Shown here: positions 1-5,906 of the stretch, one piece after another
Numbering within the stretch: position 1 is the stretch's first letter
Layout of the letters: each line of letters opens with the position of its first letter
Source: an uncultured Bacilli bacterium
GTDB lineage: Bacteria > Bacillota_I > Bacilli_A > RF39 > UBA660
Assembly (NCBI GenBank): GCA_944331885.1
Contig: CALVJF010000011.1
Span: 1-13,656 of the forward strand
Direction of reading: 5' to 3'
Length of the DNA: 13,656 nt
The notes under the pieces: generated by a model
Seen by the model: only the letters and a program-made list of their open reading frames with translations
The model's database searches: none
Told to the model about the DNA's origin: nothing
Made by a program: the position numbers and the translations under genes

Positions 1-76
1 TCCTCGTAGCTCAGCTGGATAGAGCATACGCCTTCTAAGCGTACGGTCAAGTGTTCGAATCACTTCGGGGACACCA
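1..76 (+). tRNA. tRNA-Arg, anticodon UCU (first base outside window)
   Basis: The sequence folds as a full cloverleaf. The anticodon stem is 27-31/39-43 with loop 32-38 and anticodon TCT at 34-36, which reads AGA/AGG. The T arm contains TTCGAAT. The 3' acceptor strand is 66-72, followed by discriminator A73 and an encoded CCA at 74-76. The 5' acceptor strand needs one more G to pair with C72, so the gene starts one base before the window. AGA is a common Arg codon in AT-rich genomes. The gene is convergent with the block to its right. Confidence 0.95.
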
Positions 77-85
77 TATAGTAAT

Positions 86-108
86 AAAGCTGCTTTTAAG
101 CAGTTTTT
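86..108 (+). terminator. Rho-independent terminator after tRNA-Arg
   Basis: The stem CTGCT/AGCAG closes a TTTA loop and is extended by A-T and G-T pairs, followed by a T run (104-108). It begins about 10 bases past the CCA end. The A run on its left side means it could also act on transcripts coming from frr. Confidence 0.75.
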
Positions 109-120
109 ATTTTGTAATAC

Positions 121-148
121 AAAAAGCATCATCATAATGGTGCTTTTT
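121..148 (-). terminator. Terminator of frr, likely bidirectional
   Basis: The arms AAAAAGCATC and GGTGCTTTTT pair over ten positions with one T-G pair and an eight-base loop. On the minus strand the hairpin overlaps the frr stop codon and ends in a five-T run. The symmetric A/T flanks allow it to work on the convergent tRNA transcript as well. Confidence 0.75.
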
Positions 149-683
149 AAAATTTCATTAATTCTGCTTCTTTTTCTTTCGATTTTTCATCAACTATTTT
201 GTTATATTTAGTAATTAATTCTTGTACTTCATCTAATAAATCTTTTTCTTCATCTTCAGCATGTTCTTCACGTTTAATTGCATTATTAGCATCTTGGCGA
301 ATATTGCGCAATGCAACTTTAGCTTCTTCAGCTAGAGCTTTAGCTTGTTTAACGTAATCTTTTCTTCTCTCTTCAGTTAAGTCTGGCACTGTTAAAATAA
401 TTATTTCTCCATTATTTATCGGTGTAATACCTATATTAGCTTCATTTATAGCTCTTTCAATATCTTTTAAACAACTACGATCAAATGGTTTAATCATTAA
501 TTGCTTGGCTTCAGGAACGGTAATGTTTGCTAAAGATTGTATAGGAGTTGGAGTACCATAATATAATGCATTAATACCATTAAGCATTGCTGGATTTGCA
601 CGTCCAGCTCTTATATTTATAAATTTACTTTCTAAAGATTCTATTGTTTTTTGCATTTTTTGTTCGATATTACTATCTAACAT
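147..683 (-). CDS. frr: Ribosome recycling factor (RRF)
   Basis: This cytoplasmic factor splits post-termination ribosomes together with EF-G. The 178-residue product matches the family over its whole length (usual length about 185). The N-terminal helix carries the conserved IRAGRANPAML segment near residues 24-34, then YYGTPTPIQSLANI and the basic helix with LTEERRKDYVKQAK, and the C-terminal part returns to the long three-helix bundle. The ATG start is preceded by AAAGAGGGA at good spacing. It is the last gene of a three-gene minus unit: the DUF3298-like gene ends 17 bases upstream and the hairpin terminator overlaps its stop. In most Bacillota frr follows pyrH; here two envelope-anchored proteins take that place. 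Confidence 0.97.
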   Translation of the reverse strand: MLDSNIEQKMQKTIESLESKFINIRAGRANPAMLNGINALYYGTPTPIQSLANITVPEAKQLMIKPFDRSCLKDIERAINEANIGITPINNGEIIILTVPDLTEERRKDYVKQAKALAEEAKVALRNIRQDANNAIKREEHAEDEEKDLLDEVQELITKYNKIVDEKSKEKEAELMKF

Positions 684-700
684 TTATAAATCCCTCTTTC

Positions 701-1459
701 TTAATTAATAACTATATCTTCATTATAATTAATTTCATTAGTAATTACAACAATATTTGCCATTAAATCTCCATTTTGAGATATATATAAAACATAGTTA
801 TTATCGGCATTAGCAATAGTTTCAGAAACATTTATGACATTATTATTAGTTTCTTTATTTATTTCATATATATGATTGTCGATTTTATTTTTTATTTCTT
901 CATCATCAACGTTATATATTTCTTTTAATTGACTAGCAGATATTTCTTGGCCGTTTTTTAAGTTTAAAATATAATATTTAATATCATGCGCTCCAAATGT
1001 GCCAAAGCAATCATATGTATAATTATCAACTTTAATAATTAAATAATTTTTATATTGATAGTAATTATATTCTTGTAAATCGGCACTATAAATATCATCA
1101 ACATTATATAAGAGTTCTTTGTCTTCTGGTATTTCAGTTTCACTAATTTTAGTTATTGAGTTTTTTAAACTATCAACTTTTGAATTGATTTCAGAGCTGA
1201 TCCTTTTAGCGTCTTCGCTATTCACATTAATATTTATTTTTTGATAAATTATTTCTAATTCACTAGAAACTATCTCTCTATCAGTGTAATAAACAAAATC
1301 TTGATTCTTATCAACCTTTATTTTGTCGTAATTTTCAGTCTTTTTATTCGATTCACTTTCTTTATCACTAGTAACTAATAAGTAACCACCTACGGCGATT
1401 AAAATTATAATTGCAATGAAAACTATAATAGCAGTTCTACTTTTATCTATTTGATCCAT
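701..1459 (-). CDS. Membrane-anchored extracytoplasmic protein, DUF3298/PdaC-like
   Basis: The 252-residue product has one N-terminal membrane segment (about residues 9-29, no lipobox Cys) followed by a Ser/Lys/Glu-rich linker and a globular outer domain. Within the outer domain, residues about 75-190 resemble the DUF4163/DUF3298 fold found in PdaC and RsiV: alternating strands, a G-x-F-G-A-H stretch, then Y-x-L-N-L-x-x-G with a following S-x-L that matches the family's 'FDLKTGK..L.dL' pattern. The family assignment is from motif memory and is moderate. No deacetylase domain follows, so a binding or sensing role is more likely than catalysis. Its start overlaps the 3' end of the upstream thioredoxin-like gene by 17 bases, which suggests coupled translation, and frr follows closely. 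AGAGGGAAA precedes the ATG. Confidence 0.65.
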   Translation of the reverse strand: MDQIDKSRTAIIVFIAIIILIAVGGYLLVTSDKESESNKKTENYDKIKVDKNQDFVYYTDREIVSSELEIIYQKININVNSEDAKRISSEINSKVDSLKNSITKISETEIPEDKELLYNVDDIYSADLQEYNYYQYKNYLIIKVDNYTYDCFGTFGAHDIKYYILNLKNGQEISASQLKEIYNVDDEEIKNKIDNHIYEINKETNNNVINVSETIANADNNYVLYISQNGDLMANIVVITNEINYNEDIVIN

Positions 1460-2045
1460 TAATATTTCCCTCTTCCATTAATTTATATGTAGTCATAAGA
1501 TTTTGCTTAAATTCAGCAATTTTTTCGTTTGTCCAATAATCTTTTGGATTTTCTTGATTGGGCATTATTGCGGTAGTATTGTCTAATACTTCTGCCTCGC
1601 CATTATTGATATAAATAGTCATTGGCGTAAACAAATTATCACTACTCATATCGGTAGTTATTAACTGATTTTTTAATTTTTCTACTAAATTTAAGTAAAT
1701 ACGGCTGCTAGTTTCTTTAGCATGAGCTATATTAAAGTAATTTATGGTTACATTGTTTTCTTGAGCAAATTCGCTTAAATATATTGCATATGATTCACTC
1801 CATATTGAATCAGGATTAGCTAAAAATAAAATTCCACTTCCATTTACTAGAAAATCTTCTAGATCTTTATTGTTCAAATAATTAAATTTATCTGTTAAAG
1901 TTAAATTGGGGTATTCTTGTGTTATTTTATCTTGACTACTTAAGCTTTGTTCACTTTTATATTCTCTTGTGCCAATTAATATAAAACAAACAATCATTAC
2001 TAATAATAATATAGCTGAACTAACTTTGCGCAAAGTTTCTTTCAT
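1443..2045 (-). CDS. Membrane-anchored thioredoxin-fold protein without active-site cysteines
   Basis: The 200-residue product has a single membrane anchor at residues about 8-26 and an outer domain whose pattern suits a thioredoxin fold: a hydrophobic strand (GILFLANP, 71-78), a helix, a second strand (INYFNIA), then a TP-M-T-I-Y-INNGE segment at 140-150 that corresponds to the cis-Pro strand of thioredoxins. The position that should hold CxxC reads S80-I-W-S83, and the only Cys in the protein (C20) is inside the membrane. Redox chemistry is therefore not expected; relatives of this shape include bacteriocin-accessory-type thioredoxin-like proteins. It is the first gene of its unit, with its own promoter at 2071-2079 and an AAAGAGG site before the ATG. 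Confidence 0.6.
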   Translation of the reverse strand: MKETLRKVSSAILLLVMIVCFILIGTREYKSEQSLSSQDKITQEYPNLTLTDKFNYLNNKDLEDFLVNGSGILFLANPDSIWSESYAIYLSEFAQENNVTINYFNIAHAKETSSRIYLNLVEKLKNQLITTDMSSDNLFTPMTIYINNGEAEVLDNTTAIMPNQENPKDYWTNEKIAEFKQNLMTTYKLMEEGNINGSNR

Positions 2046-2070
2046 TGTTAAAAACCTCTTTCATATCATT

Positions 2071-2079
2071 ATTATACCA
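2071..2079 (-). promoter_or_regulatory. Extended -10 promoter for the 2045-147 unit
   Basis: The minus strand reads TGGTATAAT, a perfect -10 with the TGn extension, 25-30 bases upstream of the ATG. No good -35 is seen 16-18 bases further up. It lies just past the tsf terminator, so the frr unit is separately transcribed. Confidence 0.65.
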
Positions 2080-2104
2080 TGAATAAAAATTATTATATTA
2101 AATG

Positions 2105-2130
2105 AAAAAAGACACTTGTAAAAAAGTGTC
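2105..2130 (-). terminator. Rho-independent terminator of rpsB-tsf
   Basis: The perfect arms GACACTT and AAGTGTC (2111-2117, 2124-2130) enclose a six-base loop and are followed on the minus strand by a six-T run. It starts three bases after the tsf stop codon. Confidence 0.85.
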
Positions 2131-2133
2131 TAA

Positions 2134-3009
2134 TTAATTACCTTTAACTTGAGCCATTACTTCTTCAGCAAAGTTATCATTTCTTTTTTCCATTCCTTCA
2201 CCAACTTCAAAGCGAATAGCATTTACAAGTTTACCATTATTATTAGCAACATAAGTTTGAACATCTATGTCGCCGTCTTTAATGAATGCTTGGAGAGCTA
2301 AACAAATATCTTTATAGAATTTATTAATTCTGCCAGCAACCATTTTTTCGGCTATATCAGCTGGCTTACCTTCATTGATTGCTTGTTCTTTTAAAACTTC
2401 TTCTTCACGTTTAACAACTTCTGCTGGGACATCTTCTTTAAATACATATTCTGCTTTCATAGCTGCTGATTGCATTGCTACGTCTTTGGCTACTTCTTCG
2501 TTAGCACCATTCACTACTGTTAATACAGCAATTTTTCCACCCATATGAAGATATGCACCAAAATTATCATCATCGTTTTTAGTTATAACTGCAATTCTTC
2601 TTAAAGATAATTTTTCACCAATTTTAGCAGTTTTGGCAACAATTAAATCGTTAACTGTTCCTTCGCTAGTTGGTAATTTTAAAGCTTCTTCAACAGTTGT
2701 TGCTTCACCTTTTAAAATAGCATTTCCTATTTCATCTATCATATTTTTAAATTCTTCATTTTTGCTAACAAAGTCAGTTTCGGAATTTACTTCTAATATT
2801 ACTGCTTTATTTCCGTCAATGTAAATATTTGCTAATCCTTCTGCTGCTATACGTGATTCTTTCTTATTAGCTTTAGCAATTCCTTTTTCACGTAACCAAT
2901 CAATTGCTTCTTCTAAGTTACCATTGGTAGCTTCTAGAGCTTTTTTGCAGTCCATCATACCTGCCCCTGATTTTTCACGTAATTCTTTTACTAAACTCGC
3001 ACTTATCAT
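2134..3009 (-). CDS. tsf: Elongation factor Ts
   Basis: EF-Ts is the guanine nucleotide exchange factor for EF-Tu in the cytoplasm. The 291-residue product is typical in length. The N-terminal UBA-like domain (about 1-45) contains GAGMMDCKKAL at 15-25 and ends in LREKGI. The EF-Tu contact motif TDFV occurs at 78-81, followed by the two core subdomains and the coiled-coil insertion around 190-235. The ATG is preceded by GGAGAAATAAT at good spacing. It follows rpsB by 15 bases in the classic rpsB-tsf pair and is closed by a strong terminator, so it shares the rpsB promoter and whatever control the rpsB leader exerts. Confidence 0.97.
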   Translation of the reverse strand: MISASLVKELREKSGAGMMDCKKALEATNGNLEEAIDWLREKGIAKANKKESRIAAEGLANIYIDGNKAVILEVNSETDFVSKNEEFKNMIDEIGNAILKGEATTVEEALKLPTSEGTVNDLIVAKTAKIGEKLSLRRIAVITKNDDDNFGAYLHMGGKIAVLTVVNGANEEVAKDVAMQSAAMKAEYVFKEDVPAEVVKREEEVLKEQAINEGKPADIAEKMVAGRINKFYKDICLALQAFIKDGDIDVQTYVANNNGKLVNAIRFEVGEGMEKRNDNFAEEVMAQVKGN

Positions 3010-3024
3010 ATTATTTCTCCTTTT

Positions 3025-3963
3025 TTATTTTGTTAATATTGCTATAAGTTCATCTTTTTTCATAGTTGAATAACCTTTTATACCATTTTCTTTAGCCATT
3101 GCTTTTAAATCAGCTAAAGTTTTTGTAGATAAGTCTTCTTCATTTTCAACAGCTTCGTCTGTTGATTCAACTACTGGTTCTTCAACCTTTTCTTCTACTT
3201 TTGCATCAGTTGTTTCTTCTTTAACCGCCTTTTCTTTCTTTGATGTTTTGCGATCTTCTTCAGTTACGAAATCTAATATTTCCAAATTTTTAGATTCGCA
3301 AATAGCGTTTCCCAATACTCCTAATACAACTTTTACAGCTCTTACTGCATCATCGTTACCAGGGATAACAAAATCAACATCATCTGGGTCACAGTTGGTA
3401 TCAACTATACCAAATACAGGAATATTTAATTTTCGAGCTTCTCTAATAGCATTTATTTCTTTTTTAGGATCAACAATGATCATTGCTTGTGGTAATTTAT
3501 ACATTTCTCTAATTCCACATAAAACTTTATTTAATTTTTCATATTCTTTTTTAAGACCAATTACTTCTTTTTTAGGTAATACTTCGAAAGTACCGTCTTT
3601 TTCCATTTTTTCGATTTCTTCTAATCTTTTTACTCTTCTTCTTATAGTACGGAAGTTAGTTAAAGTTCCTCCTAACCATCTTTCTGTAACATAGTAAGAG
3701 TTAGAACGTAATGCTGTTTCTTTAGCGGCTTCCATAGCTTGTTTTTTTGTTCCAACAAATAGGAATGTACCTCCATTATCAGCAATTTTCTTGATTTCAG
3801 CATATGCTTCTTCAATCTTTGCAACAGTTTTTTGCAAATCAATAATATAAATGTCATCTCTTGTTGTAAAAATATACTCTTTCATTTTAGGATTCCATCT
3901 TTTTGTTTGATGTCCAAAATGAACTCCAGCTTCAAGTAAATAACTTAATGAAACTACGGCCAT
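3025..3963 (-). CDS. rpsB: 30S ribosomal protein S2 with C-terminal Rho_N-like extension
   Basis: S2 is a small-subunit protein. Residues 1-235 match the family fully: LLEAGVHFGHQTKRWNPKM, GGT-FLFVGTKKQA, ERWLGGTLTNF, the coiled coil near 105-155, P-x-A-MIIVDP and D-T-N-C-D-P. The 312-residue product is longer than usual (about 230-260). Residues 236-279 are a Lys then Glu/Val-rich linker, and residues 280-312 form a compact Rho_N/SAP-like unit (TLADLKAMAKENGIKGY, then MKKDELIAIL). The chosen ATG is four codons before V-S-L-S and has a strong GGAGGG site; an upstream ATG in the same frame would add 47 residues unlike any S2 and would lie on the promoter and leader. It is followed by tsf. The leader at 3964-4074 may control it. 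Confidence 0.97.
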   Translation of the reverse strand: MAVVSLSYLLEAGVHFGHQTKRWNPKMKEYIFTTRDDIYIIDLQKTVAKIEEAYAEIKKIADNGGTFLFVGTKKQAMEAAKETALRSNSYYVTERWLGGTLTNFRTIRRRVKRLEEIEKMEKDGTFEVLPKKEVIGLKKEYEKLNKVLCGIREMYKLPQAMIIVDPKKEINAIREARKLNIPVFGIVDTNCDPDDVDFVIPGNDDAVRAVKVVLGVLGNAICESKNLEILDFVTEEDRKTSKKEKAVKEETTDAKVEEKVEEPVVESTDEAVENEEDLSTKTLADLKAMAKENGIKGYSTMKKDELIAILTK

Positions 3964-4074
3964 AAAAAATCCCTCCTTCGTTATACATCTATTTGCTTCT
4001 AATTCATTTTCACCTCTTCGGCACTCGAAAATGAGATCCACAAATATGTCTATTTGCTTTTTATAAGCCGAAGA
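3964..4074 (-). promoter_or_regulatory. Structured 5' leader of rpsB, candidate cis-regulatory RNA
   Basis: Perfectly complementary 8-base arms TCTTCGGC (4067-4074) and GCCGAAGA (4015-4022) could close a multibranch fold. Inside are CAAATA-gaca-TATTTG and CTC-loop-GAG hairpins. The 11-mer AAGCAAATAGA occurs twice on the minus strand, at 4049-4059 and 3988-3998. The second copy could pair with the same TATTTG as the first, giving mutually exclusive hairpins, and it lies close upstream of the Shine-Dalgarno site. S2 autoregulation through its leader is known in Gammaproteobacteria; regulation here is inferred. If the promoter call is right, the start site falls inside the outer 5' arm, so the outer stem may be incomplete in the RNA. 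Confidence 0.45.
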
Positions 4075-4075
4075 T

Positions 4076-4104
4076 ATTGTACCAAAAAAAAAGCAAAATA
4101 ACAA
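4076..4104 (-). promoter_or_regulatory. Promoter of rpsB-tsf
   Basis: The minus strand shows TTGTTA (4099-4104), a 17-base spacer and TACAAT (4076-4081) with a TGn extension (TGGTACAAT). The -35 lies within the terminator hairpin of the upstream gene and the spacer contains its T run. Confidence 0.7.
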
Positions 4105-4133
4105 GGCCTATATTTTAGGAGATATTTTGCTTT
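4084..4133 (-). terminator. Terminator starting inside the 3' end of the GNAT-like gene
   Basis: The perfect 11-base arms (4123-4133 and 4090-4100, AAAGCAAAATA and its complement) surround an inner CCTA/TAGG stem that contains the stop codon. A nine-T run follows on the minus strand. The left arm is coding sequence, the last codons of the upstream gene. Confidence 0.8.
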
Positions 4134-4971
4134 GCATACCAAAAATAGGATTGATACCACGGGTTTCATTTTGATGAGGACAAAACCCCAAATCTAACAA
4201 GACTTCTTTAGAAAGATTATAAGCGCTGACTTTGGTACAACTTATACCACTTTGTTTTATCAAACGTAACAATTCTTCTAAAAAAAGTCTTTCTTGGTTT
4301 TGAACTTCTTCATATGATGCTGGAACAGCAATGTGATAAATATTTATTGTTGCTTGGGTACAATGATAATTCTCTAAGGTCGGAAATAACAAGGCATAAT
4401 CAACTACTGCTTGTAAAAGTGTTTTACCACTTAAATCTAAAAAATCAGCAAAAAAGGAATGATCGTTGATTAATGATGTCTGAACATAGTATTCATCTGG
4501 TAAACGTTGCGGATTTATCAAAGTACTTTTAATACTGTAAGTAGTTGTTTTGATAGGAGTTTCAAACAATTGTGACATTAATTTTGGACTTATTAAGCAA
4601 TTTTTATCTAAATCATTCGTTTCAATAATATTTATTCCCTTTTTTCTAATTTGTTCCCAAAAAAATGGCATTAGTATTGTACTTTGATAATGATGGCCGC
4701 GGTAACTTGGTTTAGTGTAAATAAATGCTATTTGAGCAATCGTCTCAACTGGACGGTAAATTACATTAGTGCCAACTAAAGCAATTAGTTCCTCTTGATT
4801 AAATAGACCATAAATCACAAAATTTTTACCTAAAGCATTCTCTAAGTAAAATTTTGCATGACGTAATAATTCGGCAATTTGTTCTTCTGAATAATTCTTC
4901 TCTTGGTAATTTAATTTTAATAATAACAAAATTTCAGTAATGCTATCAGCAAATAATTCTTGAGTTCTCAT
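4108..4971 (-). CDS. GNAT-like acyltransferase domain protein
   Basis: The 287-residue product has an N-terminal half shaped like a GNAT acetyltransferase: a helical start, two strands (FVIYGLFNQEELIALVG, 51-67; ETIAQIAFIYTKPSYRG, 76-92) and a motif-A-like turn Y90-R-G-H-H-Y-Q followed by a helix. The pyrophosphate loop is degenerate compared with R/QxxGxG/A. The C-terminal half (about 145-287) has alternating strands and helices ending in LSKEVLLDLGFCP, typical of a second GNAT-like lobe, but this is less certain. The substrate is unknown. Its ATG overlaps the stop of the upstream membrane-protein gene in an ATGA junction, so the two are probably translated together and may act at the membrane. 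The stop codon is TAG. Confidence 0.55.
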   Translation of the reverse strand: MRTQELFADSITEILLLLKLNYQEKNYSEEQIAELLRHAKFYLENALGKNFVIYGLFNQEELIALVGTNVIYRPVETIAQIAFIYTKPSYRGHHYQSTILMPFFWEQIRKKGINIIETNDLDKNCLISPKLMSQLFETPIKTTTYSIKSTLINPQRLPDEYYVQTSLINDHSFFADFLDLSGKTLLQAVVDYALLFPTLENYHCTQATINIYHIAVPASYEEVQNQERLFLEELLRLIKQSGISCTKVSAYNLSKEVLLDLGFCPHQNETRGINPIFGMQSKISPKI

Positions 4972-5453
4972 TTTTTTATTTGTCCTTTATATTTAGGAAT
5001 TAAGTTGTATATTAAAGTAATTAAAACCACTAAAAAATGTGAGAAGAATAAATACGCAAATAAAATAATGTAAGTAAGAGCTAAATCATTAGTATTTTTA
5101 TAAAATATATATGGAATAGTTGTAATTAAAATTAATGAAACAATAATAAATAGATTTGGTTTAAAATTTTTGCTATTGATTTTGTTATGACTATCGTGAA
5201 AGCTGGCAGCAAATAAATATAGACAGATTACGCCAAAAAGCATAATATTAACTAACTCATTTTCAAAGCGAAGAAAATAAATAAATATTCCAATAAGTAT
5301 TAATGTTTCAAAACGAAAAATTTTAAAAATACTTTTCTTAAACCATTTTAAAGTTATAATTATGTTATTAGTCTCAATTAATGACTTAGTACAATATTTT
5401 AAGTAACATAAAAACCAAGGTATTAAACTTAAAACAATAAAAAAGTTTGTCAT
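4968..5453 (-). CDS. Multi-pass membrane protein, possibly a detached Mur-ligase-type membrane domain
   Basis: The 161-residue product is mostly hydrophobic, with about five membrane segments (near 2-19, 48-62, 67-84, 100-118 and 124-150) and a Lys-rich C-terminus. I do not firmly recognise it. The stretch L-C-Y-L-K-Y followed by T-L-K-W-F-K-K, then paired hydrophobic segments and a final long one, recalls the N-terminal membrane part of some membrane-fused MurF-like ligases of Bacillota, but without the ligase domain; this is inference from memory. The stop codon TGA overlaps the next ATG. AAGAGGGGAAG precedes the ATG, and a TATAAT lies at 5483-5488. Confidence 0.5.
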   Translation of the reverse strand: MTNFFIVLSLIPWFLCYLKYCTKSLIETNNIIITLKWFKKSIFKIFRFETLILIGIFIYFLRFENELVNIMLFGVICLYLFAASFHDSHNKINSKNFKPNLFIIVSLILITTIPYIFYKNTNDLALTYIILFAYLFFSHFLVVLITLIYNLIPKYKGQIKK

Positions 5454-5482
5454 ATATACTACTTCCCCTCTTGTTTACAAAC

Positions 5483-5488
5483 ATTATA
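5483..5488 (-). promoter_or_regulatory. -10 element for the membrane protein/GNAT pair
   Basis: TATAAT on the minus strand lies about 30 bases before the ATG, with a weak TTTAAA 17 bases upstream. It would let this pair be expressed apart from the STAS-like gene, after which no terminator is visible. Confidence 0.5.
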
Positions 5489-5514
5489 CTATATATTTTT
5501 ATTGTTTTAAACAC

Positions 5515-5742
5515 TTATTTTATTTTTATTTTAGCTTGATATTTTTGCGATGATTCTGTTAGCAAATTATCAAAAATCGTTGGATCATAAATTGTAGAGT
5601 TGGCAACATTTAATTCTACCTGATTTATGCCATAATCTTCTAAAATTCGAAATAAACGTTTTTTTAACTTATCAATCGTATTAATATCAATGGCTTCTTC
5701 AATATTAATGTATAATGTATCATTTGTATAAAATATATTCAT
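5515..5742 (-). CDS. Small STAS-like protein
   Basis: The 75-residue product begins with a strand (TLYINIEEAID, 9-19), then an amphipathic helix (about 21-37), a strand (VELNVANS, 42-49), a loop with IYDP and a second helix (about 54-66). This order and the I-Y-D-P turn, where anti-sigma antagonists carry the D-S-x-G phosphorylation site, resemble a shortened STAS domain. The Ser of that site is not present, so if it is STAS it is not of the phosphorylated kind. There are no membrane segments. GGTGAT precedes the ATG at good spacing. It is divergent from murT and shares its upstream region, including the WalR-like box. The assignment is tentative. Confidence 0.45.
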   Translation of the reverse strand: MNIFYTNDTLYINIEEAIDINTIDKLKKRLFRILEDYGINQVELNVANSTIYDPTIFDNLLTESSQKYQAKIKIK

Positions 5743-5759
5743 TTTTTATCACCATGTTT

Positions 5760-5765
5760 ATTATA
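5760..5765 (-). promoter_or_regulatory. Possible -10 element of the STAS-like gene
   Basis: TATAAT on the minus strand lies about 18 bases before the ATG. No convincing -35 is present at 16-18 bases, so an activator bound further up would be useful. Confidence 0.35.
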
Positions 5766-5820
5766 TAATTTTTATCAATATTTTGGTTTTTTTCGACAAA
5801 ATTAGTTAAAATTTCTTTTT

Positions 5821-5837
5821 TGTAAATAGATTGTAAA
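5821..5837 (+). promoter_or_regulatory. WalR (YycF) box between the STAS-like gene and murT
   Basis: The sequence reads TGTAAA-TAGAT-TGTAAA, an exact match to the published WalR consensus TGTWAH-N5-TGTWAH. The repeat extends further: TTGTAAATAG occurs twice with an 11-base period (5820-5829 and 5831-5840), one helical turn, as expected for an OmpR-family response regulator dimer. It lies about 24 bases above the weak -35 of murT and about 55 bases above the -10 of the divergent gene. WalR controls cell-wall genes in Bacillota, which suits a murT target. Binding is inferred. Confidence 0.55.
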
Positions 5838-5860
5838 TAGCAAAGCGATTAGGGTTTGAT

Positions 5861-5890
5861 TTTACTTATCGATTAAAGTAGTGTTATAAT
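5861..5890 (+). promoter_or_regulatory. Promoter of murT-gatD
   Basis: TATAAT at 5885-5890 has a TGn extension (TGTTATAAT). The best -35 is the weak TTTACT at 5861-5866 with an 18-base spacer. The start site would be near 5897, giving a very short leader before the GTG at 5907. Confidence 0.65.
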
Positions 5891-5906
5891 TTAAGTGGTG
5901 ATTGGA

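Noticed and set aside
2633..2824. Plus-strand open frame inside tsf
   Set aside because: It is the complement of a well-conserved gene, has no ribosome site and its translation is low-complexity Ser/Thr/Phe, as expected from a shadow frame.
3248..3857. Open frames on both strands inside rpsB (3248-3694 plus, 3672-3857 minus)
   Set aside because: Both are shadows of the S2 gene with no start signals of their own and no family pattern.
3964..4104. Upstream ATG that would extend S2 by 47 residues
   Set aside because: The extension has no similarity to any S2, lacks a ribosome site, and would place the start codon on the promoter; ATG 3963 has a strong GGAGGG site and the family start.
4968..4970. 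Alternative genetic code with TGA as Trp, suggested by AT-richness and Tenericutes-like look
   Set aside because: TGA ends the membrane-protein gene in an ATGA junction with the next gene, and Trp residues throughout are TGG, so the standard bacterial code fits.
5895..5897. GTG 5895 as the murT start
   Set aside because: It lies only five bases after the -10 element and would precede or coincide with the transcription start; GTG 5907 gives a family-like N-terminus with GGTGAT in front.
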